The notes: a model not told the origin generated them from the letters alone. A stretch of DNA of 64,000 bases from Margaritifera margaritifera (GCA_029931535.1 JAQPZY010001695.1:3166501-3230500), one strand, 5' to 3'. Counted from the first letter of the stretch, positions 25,403 through 38,079 are shown. Translations and numbers: made by a program.

Positions 25403-26714
25403 TTTGTATGTGTATTCGCATCCTGTGTATACGTATGTTAGCTGGTATGTATGAGTATATGCGTATGTATGCGGGTTTAAGTGACAGCGTACAATGTGAT
25501 CATTCTGTGAGTGTAGGTGGTTATAAGTGTGTATATATAATGAGTATTTATGAATGTGTTTGTGCATATGAAACTGCTGATATAAAGTAGACAGATCTGT
25601 TTTTATATATTACGAACTACAAGCTACTATATTTTTTAAATCCAAAATATTTTATTCGAAATATGTACTTTGTAGGTCTTTCTCATGCAAAATGGATTAT
25701 TTTATATCGAAAATAAGTGTCTCTGCGAACTCTGACTATGTTTATAAATATACGTCTGTAAGTAGAGTATGTGTTTTGTTTCATGTCTTACTTTTTACAA
25801 ATCAGGAACTGCATAAGATATGAAGCTTCCAACTAATGACTATAAGGGATGTTTCCAGAATAAATTTAGAGAACCAGTTGTGAGAATGACATCAATACCA
25901 GTCCAATAAGGTGACAGACGTTTTAGTAGTTATCGGCTATTAGACTCGGCTGGCAAATTAGACCAGGTACCAGCCGATTCACGGTTAATATTTTTTAAGA
26001 CTATGCATAGTATCTTACCTATCATGGGTTTGGACTAATATTAAGCTAGGTATTGTTGGTTGAGTTGCTTCCGTCAATAACATAAAACCAAGACAAGCAG
26101 ATAATTTGATTTGCCCTGTAATTAACATTCAAATACAGATGAAATACCCGTAATATTTGGAAACACTTAATCTTTAGGAAGAAAAAAAGTGAAATCATCT
26201 TCGATGGTTTATTGATTAAAATTGGATTTATTTACTACAACAGTTAGATGTAAATGATTCAAAAATACATTATACCATAGTCTCCAAATGAGATCAAAAT
26301 TAATATTTTTGGCAAGCTAATTCTATTAATCTTTTGCTTTTACTATTTATGAAAATTTGCATATGATGGTAGGTGATGTACAAAGCGTTCTACTTTGCGA
26401 GCTTTTGAACTTTTGGTATGAACATTATATTAATCCAGGATTCTTGTTAATAAAAAAATCTGATAGAAAAAGATAAAACAGTGCATGAATTGCTTAATAT
26501 GGATTCCTGGTATACCTTATATTTGATTGTTTGTTAATACATCAGTTGCCAAGAAAGAAAAAAGAAAACAGATGCATCGGATATAAACCAAGATTATAGG
26601 ACACTTTTGGGATATAATTAAGTTTAAAATTTTGCTATAATCCCTCGGCAAATAATGTTCCTTTTACATTTTGTTTGCTTCAAAACATACGCATACAATA
26701 TTGTAGCTGTGGTA
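25403..26714. other. No gene seen
   Basis: AT-rich; a degenerate GTATGTAT-type stretch at 25400-25580. Nothing else. Confidence 0.45.
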
Positions 26715-26727
26715 TTTTGAGTGCCAT

Positions 26728-26733
26728 TTTATT
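26728..26733 (-). terminator. Polyadenylation signal AATAAA of the receptor gene
   Basis: AATAAA on the minus strand lies about 130 nt after the TAA of the last exon. The predicted 3' UTR is therefore short, about 26715-26860. Confidence 0.5.
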
Positions 26734-26860
26734 TTCATTTTATCATTCAACAGATGCAAAGAGAATAACGGCTTTAATGGTTTAAGGCAGTATAATATCA
26801 GTGGACATAATCTATGTGTTTGTTTGTTCTTGTTATTTTCTATTGTTGTCATTGAAAACA

Positions 26861-26969
26861 TTAGCGGGGCAACTTGGTCCGTCTCCAATTACTGTATGTG
26901 CCCATCCCCAGATTCTCCTCGATGCGACGGACCAGCTGACCACTAACAACTTGCTCAATGCCAACAAGA
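26861..26969 (-). CDS. Last coding exon: short cytoplasmic tail and stop
   Basis: A phase-2 acceptor (pyrimidine-rich tract, then CATGGAAG) opens a GC-richer frame ending at TAA (plus 26861-26863). The joined tail starts KSLVGIEQVVSGQLVRRIEE and ends TKLPR, with about 37 residues inside the cell. Phase fit to the TM exon, codon-like composition in an AT-rich setting, and an AATAAA at plus 26728-26733 support it. No catalytic or PDZ-type motif is seen. It could instead be a fragment of a mobile element. Confidence 0.58.
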
Positions 26970-27405
26970 CTTCCATGGTGTGCAGTACAGAACAGAACAA
27001 CACTTTATTCACCACAAGCATACACTGACATATGAGGATTAACAAGAATACGTTTATAAGCTATGCTAAAAACAAACGAATGCTTCATCGTATTGCATAT
27101 AATATATTTACAGATAATTGCATGTATCATAATTTGTACTTATTCTTATTGAAGAAATCATGTAAGGAACGTATTCACCTATACAACTAAACATATATGT
27201 AAATATAATTCTTGCGTGTAGATTCTCATGATGTACAATCATTATAGTATCAATACATTTGTACAGATATCAATGCATATTGGCATTGTTTGAATCAAGA
27301 AAAAGCTATATGTACTAATTGCATCTCGAGTTCTACAAATGCATTTAATTATATTGTGTTAGGTTGTAAAACTGTGCGTAATAATATTAAGCTGGGTTCT
27401 AAAAC

Positions 27406-27665
27406 TTGGCAATATATAACTATCTTTCCTTATTAAAGAAATCAGTACAAAGTGGGCAGATTTCCTCTGCTTTATCCCAATTATCCTGTCTTCCCAATTT
27501 TATAGGTGCAATATCATTAATAATTCTAAATTTCGCAAATGTTTTTAAAATCAAGTCATGCAAATCATTCGAATTAAATTTAATTTGTATAATCTTGAGA
27601 CTGTTGAAGAGCATTTACACAAGTTGCAGTTCTATTGTCTTTCTTATCGGCACAGAGTAATGTTC
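27406..27665 (-). pseudogene. Possible retroelement fragment with a CPLC motif
   Basis: The minus-strand frame reads INDIAPIKLGRQDNWDKAEE and ICPLCTDFF, in the style of the C-terminal Cys motif region of non-LTR elements. It is too short to name; it lies in the intron before the last receptor exon. Confidence 0.25.
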
Positions 27666-27798
27666 AACTTGCAAAAAGGGCCCAAAATTTAAATATATCC
27701 CTACCTATGGTTAAACAAATTGAATATGGTAATGTATAATAGTTGGGTGTATGGTGACTTTGAAATGCTATGTCTGGATTGCCAACTCCACGACCGAT

Positions 27799-27824
27799 GT
27801 TTTTTTTTTTTTTTTTTTTTTTTC
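27799..27824. repeat. Poly-T tract
   Basis: A run of about 25 T. Confidence 0.9.
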
Positions 27825-28049
27825 CAAATCGTTTCTAGGACAACACAATTAAGAGCTCAAAAGAATACGACGTGATGTTTCCATGGGTCATATAGTAACT
27901 TTAAATGGTATTACATTTGCCGGACCAAATGCGGACATAATCTGCATTTACATTGTTGTTATCTCGACTCTAAATAACAAAACATCAGTACCGCTTTCAC
28001 TACCTATGGCGCAAAGTTGTTGTCACTAGTGACATTTTATTTTACGGTC

Positions 28050-28460
28050 TTGTGTTTGAAAGTCGCATATCTTCACCTCGGTTCAACTGAAACTTTGGGA
28101 CAATATTATTATATGCCTGAGGTGTGTACCCTAATATCCTAGGAGTTCCTGTCGCGCCTGCTTAAGCAGAAAGCTGGTTGCATCATAAACACAGTTAAGT
28201 TTTTTTGTTAAATGCTCCTAAAATCACATATTTTCTACATCACTGGCTGCTCTCCAACTGGAACTTTAAAAAAAAATTTGCTTTGTCTAAAATGTGTACT
28301 CTGATGCACTAGGAGTTTCTGTATTGCATACATAAGAAACAGCTGGTGGCATCATTGTCAACAATGTTCATGTGCTGTGTGAAGGTGTTTATTGCCGTAT
28401 TTCACTCCAACATTGTACCCTAATATGCATGACTTTCCCGACTTGCCTGCGTGAGCAGAA
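28050..28460 (+). repeat. Degenerate tandem repeat, unit about 150 bp, array 1
   Basis: Three units share a core of CAACTGAAACTTT, then ACCCTAATATCCTAGGAGTT, CCTGTCGCGCCTGC, and AAGCAGAAAGCTG. The same family forms the array at 46290-46830. Confidence 0.6.
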
Positions 28461-28999
28461 AGCTGTCATCGAAACATTGTTACAGCAGAGAAACCGCGTT
28501 ATGCTGAAACATTTGTATTCCTATTGCAATGTACTGACCGCAGAAAATATGTTACTAGACGAGAAAAAATATTCTGCTTTGTATGGCTAGATGTTAATTA
28601 CAGAAAAGTAGTTAAAGACGGTATGCTGGTTCTAATCTATCTTTGATGCACATAAGTCAAACGTAATCAACAATACTAGCTATATGGCGTACACTTCGTG
28701 ACCTATACTCGATGTAAAGCACTTACTGTGCTTCTTATCTTCAGTGTTATTGTCTCCTGTTGTGCTGGCATTGACGTTGCTACAATCAATCTCACAAACG
28801 TCCTCAATATAGTTGAGTCCAATTGTCAAACAAAATGGTACACTCTTTTTGAACACAACACTATACATCCTCAGTATACTGGTGGGTGGATCCTTCAAAA
28901 ACAAGACAAAATAAGTAGAAGCCTATCCTCTTGTGCAGCAATCATATTATCTTTAAAAAAAGACAAACTGTTTAACAGGACACTGAACGAAAACGGTTG

Positions 29000-29345
29000 G
29001 AAATGATACGAAGACGAGATGGTACGATTAGAAAGACCGTTTAGAATGGTACAGAACGGTGCAAAAAGGTACAACACGGTAAGCTGTCTTGGTAACATAA
29101 AAACAATTTGAACAGTTGGTTTCAATGTTTAGAGCTAACACTTTTTTTAATAGAACTTATGCCGAATCGATGAACTTTGTTTCAGTTAAATTAAAGTAAA
29201 AGTCAAAATTCAAATAAACTACAAGTGGCGAGACGCTTGAAACCTAGCTTGGAAAGGTACGATTGATTTACATTTAGAAACGGTACGAAACGTGTACGGT
29301 GAGATAGCGATTGAAACGATCAGCAACGGCACGGTACGGAAACAG
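29000..29345 (+). repeat. Stretch dense in (A)ACGGTAC-like words
   Basis: AATGGTAC, AACGGTGC, AAAGGTAC, ACACGGTA, GAAAGGTACG, AACGGTACG and CACGGTACGG recur at irregular distance, suggesting an old short-unit repeat. Confidence 0.45.
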
Positions 29346-30195
29346 AATGCTCAAATGGTTGCAAAAGATGTTGCAAGTATTGTATGGGCTTAGAACGGAT
29401 GCTTCCATCAATCAATAGTCCACTTAAGTGTTAGGTCTCTTAGATGCTCTTATTATTTACGCAATTCGCACTCTATGCAAATCACGATTTAAACTATCCT
29501 CTATTACATTTCTATAAAATTGATCGTCTCAACTGCCTTAGCAGTTAACAAGACAGATATATAAAGACTTTGTGTTAAATTTAAAAAAAATATATATCAC
29601 ATGCATAACTGCGCTGTTCTCAGGCGAGGCAGTGCTCCGCTCAATAATTATTCTTCTTTCTACACAAAAGCTTCATAGCGATATAAATCTTATTATCTAA
29701 CATCAAAAACATTATTTTTCTTCTTGTAGGAGACTGGTTTGCATTATTTGTGGAAAATATTAATATTTAATGCAGACCAATGTAATTTGCTTCAGATGAA
29801 TTGATTGATTCTGAACACACGTCTGTAATACTTTCATATTTAACTTATTTCATCATACATATTTGTCTCCTAAGTGACGGATCTTGTGGTTATGACGTTA
29901 GCAGAAAAATCTTGGTCTTCGTTGCGAATGGTGGAATAGTGATGCATATCTATATCCATATCGATATTGATATTGACATATGCGTCGCCTCTTGAAGCGT
30001 CTCTTTGGGGCTCAGTTCTTCTTCGACGGTACCTTGAAAAGATGAAAACTTACACATTTTCAACGGAGCCATTTTTCACATTTCAAATCTGGAACACACA
30101 AGTCCCGATGACAAAATAATAGTGGCAAGGAATTGTGCTTAAAGAGAAGAGATCGTACAGAACTACCGTTGAACATTAAAACTTTAATACACAAG
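29346..30195. other. No gene seen
   Basis: AT-rich intron DNA of the receptor gene without recognised features, apart from a short ATATC/GATAT stretch at 29946-29980. Confidence 0.45.
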
Positions 30196-30199
30196 GACT

Positions 30200-30520
30200 G
30201 AGATGGCATATTGAAATGGCAGTCGTGGACCACAACAATGGCCTACTACAGTGCCTTCTGTAGAAAAATGGCATTGTACAATTGCAAGTGTGAAACTTGG
30301 AGATTGCATTCTAAATGGGAGTCTTGGAACATAAAGAAGCCATACCAAACTGGCATTCAGGAAAAGAAAAGATGGCATATCAAGCATACTATGCAAAGAT
30401 GGCATACTACTATGACAGCTGTGAGATACAAAGATGGCATGCTACAATGCAATCATTGGACACAAAAATAGAGGTGGCATTCTATAAAGGCAATTATGGA
30501 ACTTCAACAGTAGTAGACCA
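30200..30520 (+). repeat. Degenerate minisatellite, unit about 35 bp
   Basis: About nine units each start near (AG)ATGGCAT or ATGGCCTAC and carry a later (T)GGAACA or TGGACAC and AAAAG element; length varies between 27 and 40 bp. It looks like one open frame because units lack stops, but there is no other gene sign. Confidence 0.6.
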
Positions 30521-30903
30521 AAAATCTAACGGTGACCAAAACGTAAGAAAGTGGGCATGGGAAAGTTTCAACTATATTAAAATATACAAATCTGAGATGC
30601 GAAAACTGAGTATTTTACTATAGCTTGATTTCGATTTCTGCTTTTCTACTTAACACCATTCACACACTCTCACACACAAATGATACGGTTAAAACCAGTC
30701 TTTCAATTAAATTAGTTGTATCGTATTGCTAGATTTCAATTCAGTCATTTGTTGTGGAACATATACAGTCATTGTCATTTATAGGGATGGACATTGTGTC
30801 AGATGTGAAGTGCGAATTGGTCAACTAGCACCCTGTCCAGGACTAAATATTTCTGTCTAAACCAATCAATTATGATACATTCGCTGCAAAGAAATGTACG
30901 TAC

Positions 30904-31000
30904 CTCTTGTATATGAACAAGGAAGTCAAGGTCACCAACGCAATTCCTGCCACTGCTCCTCCGCCAATGAAATATTCATCTTGGATCATAAAAGATTGTT
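30904..31000 (-). CDS. Transmembrane exon of the receptor
   Basis: A 97-nt exon, phase 1 in and phase 2 out, with acceptor AACTTCCAG and donor AAGAG|GTACGT. It encodes a short acidic lead (QDEY), then the hydrophobic run FIGGGAVAGIALVTLTSLF with GxxxG-type glycines, then IYK with positive charge on the inner side. That is the expected type I membrane anchor directly after the linker. The phase-2 end matches the last exon at 26969. Confidence 0.74.
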
Positions 31001-31619
31001 CTGGAAGTTGACAAAATATCAACGCTTGGATCAACATACAATGTCCAGAGATTTGTATGGACCTGAATATTTAGTGGGTAATTTCCTTGAACAGTCTAGG
31101 ACGGAATATCTAGATATTTGTAAGTATAAACAGTATGCATACTAGTTTTGGTGTCTACTGAGATTATGAAAACATAAAACTTACAAGAGATGGTATATAA
31201 TAATAATATTAATAATATACTTTATTTATTATGGATGGACTGCTGAGCTGAAGGTTCATCTTACATATTGTCGAGATGTATTAAATAAAATGTACAGTAT
31301 TCATAATATGTGCGATGAAATACACGAACTACATAAAACGAATAGTTTCTCAGTTTGGTGGTAATAAACGGCAAGTTCGTAAACAATCTATAATATTATA
31401 TGTTGGGTGGAAAGAATTGTAGGGGTTGTACGTGATTTCATAGCATTAGGTAAGCTACTTCATATTAGAATTCCATTGAATTTGTGAATTTTGCATGTTC
31501 GTATGGTTGTGAAAAAATAATAATAAATATGTCAATACTACATGGCATCACACCGATTATATTTACTATTTCATCGATCGACTTATGCGTTTGTGCTTGT
31601 TTAGATTGTTCCAAGTCCT

Positions 31620-32100
31620 CGTGTAATTTGTTGGAAAATGTTTGGTGAATGTAGCATCTTTTATTGCTTTGACATTATCACTCAAATCTGTAATATATAA
31701 ATCGTAACTTGTTTCATAGATCTAACCATGCTTTTATTCACATTCAGTGTGTTTATACGTCGTCTATCTTTTTGATTAAACTCTGTTTAATTATTCTTTT
31801 CTGCAACTCTGAGATTTTATTATTATTAGCTGTTATCTTGTTGCTCAGGTTAGTAACTTTTGTGTTAAAATCGTTCATTAGCTTCTTGGACTGTTGATCG
31901 TTTTTGTTATATTTCATTATTTGAGTCTTTCTGTTATTGTTCAAGTTGAGATTGTATAGTACTATATTTTTCAAAGGGAGTTTTTAAAAATATATTTATT
32001 TCACAAAATATCAACTCTTCACCTTACCGATTGTAGGTCTTGAATGGCAGTAGATAATGTAATAATCTATATCTGAGTAATTCCTATAGACCTGGAATTA
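31620..32100 (-). pseudogene. Polinton X coiled-coil protein remnant, right copy
   Basis: Homologous to 4700-5190. The best frame contains MNDFNTKVTNLSNKI and NNKISELQKRIIKQ. Broken. Confidence 0.55.
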
Positions 32101-32129
32101 GTTTCGTCTTTTCAACAATCTGTATTGGT

Positions 32130-33800
32130 TGATCTGAGATTTTGTTACCTATTTCATTGTAATTTCTTCAATAGCAGTTAAGTTATTGTCAACTTGTTGC
32201 CTGCACGTTTTGATTTATTTTAAGTACTTATCTTCCAGAGGCTTACGCATTTCATTATAAAACGTCTTTCAACAAACCGACTATTAACTGCATCAAATTT
32301 ATATACATAATCTGCAGGATTGGTAATGCTGTTACCGTTGAAGCCGAAGGCAGTCTTATATGTTAACCGTTTTTAACTCAGTGTTTAGAGAAAACCGAAG
32401 TCACTTGGATCTCAAAAAGATATCTCTTTCCAATCAGTATACACATCATCTACATTATGTACTGTGCAGTTAATACTAACATTACAGTCATACTGTGAAT
32501 ATCAATCATTTTCTGTCTTCATCTCTGATGCTGATGTCCAATTTGTTACATTCCCTTTGGCAATAGTTTGTAATGTCCATTAACAATGAATGCATCAAAT
32601 TCTCCGTGAACAAAATACATGAAATACATAGTAGTAAACACAAATAATATGTAGGATATTAGCTGGCTATTGATTCATGATAATTTAGCAATTTAGTTGG
32701 CAATACGCATTGAGTAATTCTTATTCGGAATGATTCTAGCTTTTGAGCTGTCCTTCAAACATTCTACATCAGTAGTTTCTTCGCTGTCGCCATTTGCAGT
32801 CATTTCATTTACTTTATTCATATGCATCAGAAGATATAATAACAATCAAAACTTAAAATATCCCTTCATTCATTCTTATCATTGGTGCAAGTCAATATTT
32901 TGATTTTGAGTTTATCACAAAGATTCTAATATACATACAAAATCTATTCTCTTAACAAAATGAATAGTTAGCCATATCTGGTCTCACCGGGATTTGTAAA
33001 ATATATTTCTTTCTTAGAGACTCTACCGAGTGTAATATAGTTCTCTTGCTTTGCAAAGGATGCGCCGTTAATCTGAATTGAAAACTATCATAGCCAAGAA
33101 GTATTTGTTTTCTTTTCAACGTGCTTTCCTGTAGGTTTCTCTTTTAATTTCTTGCCTTCCTCTGTCTTTTGTTCCTGTATTAATTTTTCCTGATTGCATT
33201 TGTATGTGTTTGTATCTTTTGTACTCGTTGACGATAAACAATACGGAACAAAACCCTGTTCATGTTTGATTTTATTTCCTTTATTATCACGTTGGTGATA
33301 ATGTCATCAATGCTGTTTAGATTGCTAATGACAGATGTTAGTATTTCGTCATGTTTTAAAACCTTTTTAGCTAATTATGTTATCGCTCAAAGCTTTTAAA
33401 ACAATTCATTTGACTGCTTTGGTAAATTTGGAGAAGCGTTGTTAAACAGCTATACAATTATCTATTCTAAATAAACACAATTTAACTGCAAAAACATTTA
33501 TACCAGCTGAAACTGTTTCATTACCTGCCTCCTCAAACCAATTCAAAACTAGATCCAAAAGATTTCAGTATATCTAAATCTTTTGCATACATTCTTGTGT
33601 TGCACTTGATACCTTGTCACTAATTTACCTAACAATAATGGCTACTCTATTTAGCGAGTAACAGTTTGGTCATGGAAAATTCCATTTACTATAGCGTAGT
33701 CGATTGTCAACTGGCTAAAACAATCTGGAGCAATAACTCTATAACTTCTTCCATATCCATCGCTGATGGTAGACCAATTGTAAACATTCATAGATTTTTG
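32130..33800 (-). pseudogene. Polinton X interior, several broken minus-strand genes
   Basis: Contains text related to the 13960-14900 gene, for example the end around 32480-32580, where the sequence resembles 13990-14060. No intact frame. There is no matching part in the left copy of Polinton X within the window. Confidence 0.4.
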
Positions 33801-33811
33801 AAAAGCATGCT

Positions 33812-34170
33812 TTAGGCAACACAGGAGCAGAGTTTAATGTTTAGTGGGAAATTGTATTTATAATGTTTATTTTTTATTTTTATTTGCTTGTTTGTTTCGC
33901 ACGTCATCCGTCTGCTATTTATTAACCAAACACGCTCACTCAAAGTTCCGTTCAAGCATTTCTGGTATTGGGTTTGACAGAGTCCAGACTTCATTTTGGA
34001 TTTTGTTGCTGTGGTTTTACTTTCAACTTCTTTTTCAACGTTGCTTTTAGACCAAATGAATAAGATACCCAAAGCAGCTACACCAGGAGCTATTAAACAA
34101 TAGAGTGTGATGTCTGAGTTTGGTTTTAATTTGGTTCTTCTCTTACACGTAGTGCAATTTCAGCATCTTT
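33812..34170 (-). pseudogene. Polinton X membrane protein remnant
   Basis: The minus strand reads KLKPNSDITLYCLIAPGVAA followed by LGILFIWSKSN, a single hydrophobic helix, then a Lys/Glu/Thr/Ser-rich tail. Looks like a small membrane or virion protein; unnamed. Confidence 0.4.
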
Positions 34171-34401
34171 TGATGTGTTTGTTTCACAGTCTTGGACATT
34201 TTAGAATCTTCTTTTTCTTTTTCTTTTCTTAAACGTTCTGCTTTGGCTTTCTTAGATTCATGTGAACGCTTTCCCGGCAGTCTACAAGTTCAAATGTACC
34301 TGGATAGTTTGATTTTTGTGAAGTCACCTTTTCAGGTTATTTGCTAACCTTGTTTTGTGATGCTTTTCATCTTCGCTATCCACCATTTATTTGACATGAA
34401 A

Positions 34402-34720
34402 ATGTTAGAGATAGATCAACATAATCCTGATTCAGAACAAAAGTTAATTGCAATATGTCTTTTGATACTACTTACAAGTAATGAAAAATAGATTGAAATG
34501 AAATTTGATGAATATAAACGACGGTTTCCAAAACATGTTCAAATATGGAGAAGAGAAAGATATAACTGAACTTAATCAGACACAAAGGAAATGCAAACCA
34601 ACTGGAAATGAACGCCAAAAAATGGAAACAAGAAAACAAAAAGCACTATATGGAGTATTTAGACAGAAATAGTACAATTACGAAACTTTTTAAGTTTTAA
34701 CAGTTTGCTAGAAGCATACT
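34402..34720 (+). pseudogene. Polinton X plus-strand gene remnant
   Basis: A plus-strand frame with IDQHNPDSEQKL and, after a stop, MKFDEYKRRFPKHVQIWRRE. Basic and helical. It takes the same relative position as the plus-strand gene of Polinton Y, but similarity is not clear. Confidence 0.35.
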
Positions 34721-34855
34721 TGTATGTGCACTGATGATTAACACCAGATCAGCCACGTAATTATATATACCAGATGTAACATCAATTAACTTCTATCGTA
34801 TATGGATAACCTTTGAAAAAGATGAATATTAAAGTGAGGACATTATATATTTTGA

Positions 34856-35265
34856 TTATTTCATACAATATTCATTAGGAGGGCTAACTTCGACGTTGAG
34901 GAAATCTTGAACTGTATTGTATAATCTATTTTCCACGTGAGACTTCATTGCATAATAAAAAGAGACTCGTGTAATGATAACTATTGTAATAAATGTAGTT
35001 AAAGGCACAAATTCGTAACAACAAACCAACCGATTCACATTTTATCTATCAAGCAGTTATCAGTATTATTATCAGATTCTCTTTTTTCAGTTGGCCTTTT
35101 GAAATACATATCCTTGAAAGTTATCAAACTCTCAGATATTGCAGATAGAGACGTAAAAAATCAAAATTCAATTTAAAGAATTGATTACGTTTTGTTTTAC
35201 TGTAGACAAGAATCTTTTAAGCAAATATACAATAAGTATCTATAGAGGTATTACTGGCGAAGTAT
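34856..35265 (-). pseudogene. Polinton X small membrane protein remnant
   Basis: FVPLTTFITIVIITRVSFYY hydrophobic helix, with FKDMYFKRPTEK upstream; related to 15515-15720 of Polinton Y. Confidence 0.45.
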
Positions 35266-35404
35266 ACATTCTATCCAAAGAAAGACAGAACAGCTGCGCT
35301 ATCGTCGTTGTCCCATCTCACCGGTAACTTTCTCTCTGGTTCGACGATACTTACTTTCTCTCTTGCAGAAGAGTACGAGCTTCCGTAGATACAGGTGGCC
35401 CAAG

Positions 35405-36030
35405 AACCGAGCGAATGATGGAGCGCTCGCTCGCGATTACTTTTCACCGACACTCAGACAGACGTGCATCTGGGACTGACCCTAAACCGCAATATAGCTG
35501 TATGTCCATATAGATGTTAAGCAAAATGTTTCACATTATTTTACGCTCTGCTTAATGCACAACCAAGAGATTAAAATATGGGTCTAGGGAATTTTGGGTA
35601 TTTTTGTTTTTAACAATATTTGAATATTCCACTGACTTAATGGTATTTTGGAGTAGTGAATTATTTGACAGTGCAAGTATTTGAATTTCTGAAATTTTTG
35701 TGGATGCATTTAAAATTACGCTCAGGGAAAAGATCACCCGTAAAAGATCATGCTATTATAATTTTGCAATTGTTCCAGCACTCTCGGTTTATTCAATACT
35801 ATGTTTTCATTTGGTGTATTTTTCATTATTTAACGATTTTTGGGGGGTAGATTTCACCTGTTGTTTAATCATGTAAAAACTTCACTTTTTATCTCGGCTT
35901 TTGTGTTACGTGTCATTTTGTCTTTGCAATCTGCTCGCGTTCTTGACGAAGAGCTTGATTAGGTCGAAACGTTAAGATACTGTTATATAATAGTGTCGTT
36001 TTCTATATTTTGCCTGAACACAAATACACA
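35405..36030 (+). repeat. Dispersed repeat with a hammerhead-like 3' motif, copy 2
   Basis: Partner of 5226-5870. Its motif reads TGACGAAGAGC-TTGATTA-GGTC-GAAACG at about 35944-35971. It was presumably present before the segmental duplication, as it sits at the same place relative to the linker exon. Confidence 0.5.
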
Positions 36031-36379
36031 AAACAAATTCCCTGACCGCCCCTGGATTGAAATAAATGGTTTTAATTGTAAAAGTGTTTGAGACTTATCA
36101 AATTTAGCTTTGCAGCTGTTGTATTATATGTTTTACTAGAAGACATATTATCTTATAAAACCGTCATAACCATGTTGTTGTTATCACTATTTAGTACTGC
36201 ATTAACAGGGTACTGTGCTTATAACTGTAATCAATTCAGATCTCGACAATCTTTGCGGACATTATAAAACGCAAGAACTGCTGTGAGAGGCCAGATGACA
36301 TGACATAACATTTATTTTCGATTGTATTCTATTTTCACTTTACTATGCCTAATCCATCTCCCAAAAGACCCCGACTTAC

Positions 36380-36481
36380 CATTTGAAGAATTTTCTTCCT
36401 GTTTAGTCCATGTACCTGCTGTTGTTATTGAATCCAGAATAATAAATGCTATGGAAGGAGCCGCCATCGTGGTAGTAATAA
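36380..36481 (-). CDS. Ser/Thr-rich juxtamembrane linker exon
   Basis: A 102-nt phase 1-1 exon, with acceptor TCTCCCACAG and donor AAATG|GTAAGT. It encodes a 34-residue stretch starting ITTTMAAP and ending QEENSSN, rich in Thr, Ser, Ala and Ile, as expected for the stalk between the last MAM domain and the membrane. It has a recognisable dead copy at 5951-6052 in the duplicated segment. Confidence 0.66.
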
Positions 36482-37312
36482 CTGTGGGAGACACAAACGG
36501 GTTTAGACAATTTCATTCATTTGCAGACACGGATTCCTGGTGTCGGGGGTGCCTTTGGAGCTCAAGCCCAACCAGTTTGGTTGTCAAGTCTGTCATTTTT
36601 CTTCTTTTTTTTGAGCATATTCGTGTTGCAAAGAATTCCGCTTAAATTTTGAGCCACGGTCATTCTGTATCCGTGGCTGACTTAATTATCAATTAAAGGT
36701 AAATCAGTTATTGTAATTAGGGCCAATTGTTTGAAATTTCTATCTTCTTATTTTCAGTTCATGCAAAGCACGTTATAATATAATGCATATTTTTGATAAT
36801 ATTATAATTTATTAATAAACACAGTACTCCAGCATCATTTTCGAACCTATTAGTCTATTCAATTCATTGAAAGAAGTAAGTCAAGGCATATAAATGTCAG
36901 ATTGTATTAAATCTGAAGGCGCTCAATACCAGATAAGAACTCACTTCTGAAGCCGGCGTTATTGTTTTAGAGAAATATCTTTATACTTCTTGTTAAGTTA
37001 TACCTTTTGAAACGTCCAGAACTCTTCTGGAATATATAATGTAACAAAACAATCAAAACATTAAAATTTAACCTCTTGTCGATGTAGAGAGGGATATGGC
37101 AGGATATTGTCAAACTTCTCCCATTGCAATTACGAAAAAGATGTCCACTCTCTGTTGTGGATATATAGCACCTTTGTAAACTGTCTGACGCAAAGTAAGT
37201 TTCAGCTATAAACAAATCACTATTTATCTTATCAGAAATGACCATTAGCTTAACACGAGCTTCTTTTCCGAAGTTTCTATTACGTTTCATTTTATATATT
37301 TAAGTGGGATCT

Positions 37313-37326
37313 CCCCCCCCCCCCCG
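37313..37326. repeat. Poly-C tract
   Basis: Run of about 13 C, just downstream of the MAM 2 exon on the minus strand; the matching place in the left copy has CACACC-type sequence. Confidence 0.85.
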
Positions 37327-37394
37327 ACATCCATACCAAGACTAAATTCGAGAACATTTCATATACAAATATTAGATGTTAAATCATCACTTAC

Positions 37395-37733
37395 CTGGAC
37401 ATGGTTCGAAAAAAAGTGAAATGTTGTCCAGACCAATATACCCGTTCCTCACAAAGGCTAAAAACCGAATCTTATACTTTTCATCAATGTTTTCTATCTT
37501 AAAAAATGCATGTTTCCATCCGCCTAAAGAGTTTTCACGTAACATTCCAAGGGTTGAATTTTCCTGGTTCAACAACAGTGACACAGTCAAAGCATTATTA
37601 TCATGGCCGGACATGTTATAGGAAAATGACAAACATCTTGATTTGTTTCCTGGATCTACTTCCGGTCCAAGTAACTTAGCTGTAGTACTTGAGTTTTCGT
37701 TGTCTCCATTAATCACAATGTATCTTTGAGAAT
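37395..37733 (-). CDS. MAM domain 2, C-terminal exon
   Basis: A 339-nt phase 1-1 exon (113 codons) with a clean acceptor (ATTTTGTAG) and a perfect donor (CCAG|GTAAGT). It encodes RYIVINGDNENSS, the Cys strand SRCLSFSYNMSG, a GGWKHAFFKI strand and YIGLDNISLFFEPCPG, the MAM ending with the fourth Cys. The domain with its first exon is about 136 residues, shorter than the usual 160 or so. Several N-x-S/T motifs are present. The frame is intact, unlike its copy at 6928-7265. Confidence 0.86.
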
Positions 37734-37813
37734 CTACAAAATAATAAATCAGCTTCATTTATATATGTATGAAGTAGAAGAAAAATAATTAGGTATTGGT
37801 GACAACAGTGAAG

Positions 37814-37814
<1 letters not shown>

Positions 37815-37875
<61 letters not shown>
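37815..37875. repeat. (AG)n microsatellite
   Basis: Partner of 7353-7429. Confidence 0.95.
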
Positions 37876-37880
<5 letters not shown>

Positions 37881-38079
37881 CTAACTAAAATGATCTGCAT
37901 AACTATTTCACATTAAAAAATTGTTTAGTAAAACAAATGTATGTAATTTCTTGCTTATTTGTCAGCAAAATAAGATATAATTCTCTGATAATTCTATATA
38001 AAGCATGCTTTCAATAGGTTGACCTACGTTTTGCATGCCATAATGTTTTCCTTTAAAACTTGTAGAAAATAGAAAAGGT

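Noticed and set aside
28727..28779. Candidate minus-strand exon between the TM exon and the last exon, with TTGATTGTAG acceptor and CACA|GTAAGT donor
   Set aside because: It starts in phase with the TM exon but ends in phase 1, which does not fit the phase-2 start of the last exon, while the TM exon joins the last exon directly in phase. It could only be used with another unseen exon.
28698..29006. Plus-strand ORF with a signal-peptide-like start
   Set aside because: Low-complexity hydrophobic start, no domain, no splice or polyadenylation support; overlaps the receptor intron.
30211..30623. Plus-strand ORFs with repeated Trp-His motifs
   Set aside because: Open frames from the degenerate 35-bp minisatellite; no gene evidence.
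37709..37900. ORFs rich in Ser-Leu at the (AG)n tracts (also 7287-7541)
   Set aside because: Products of the CTCTCT translation of the microsatellite.
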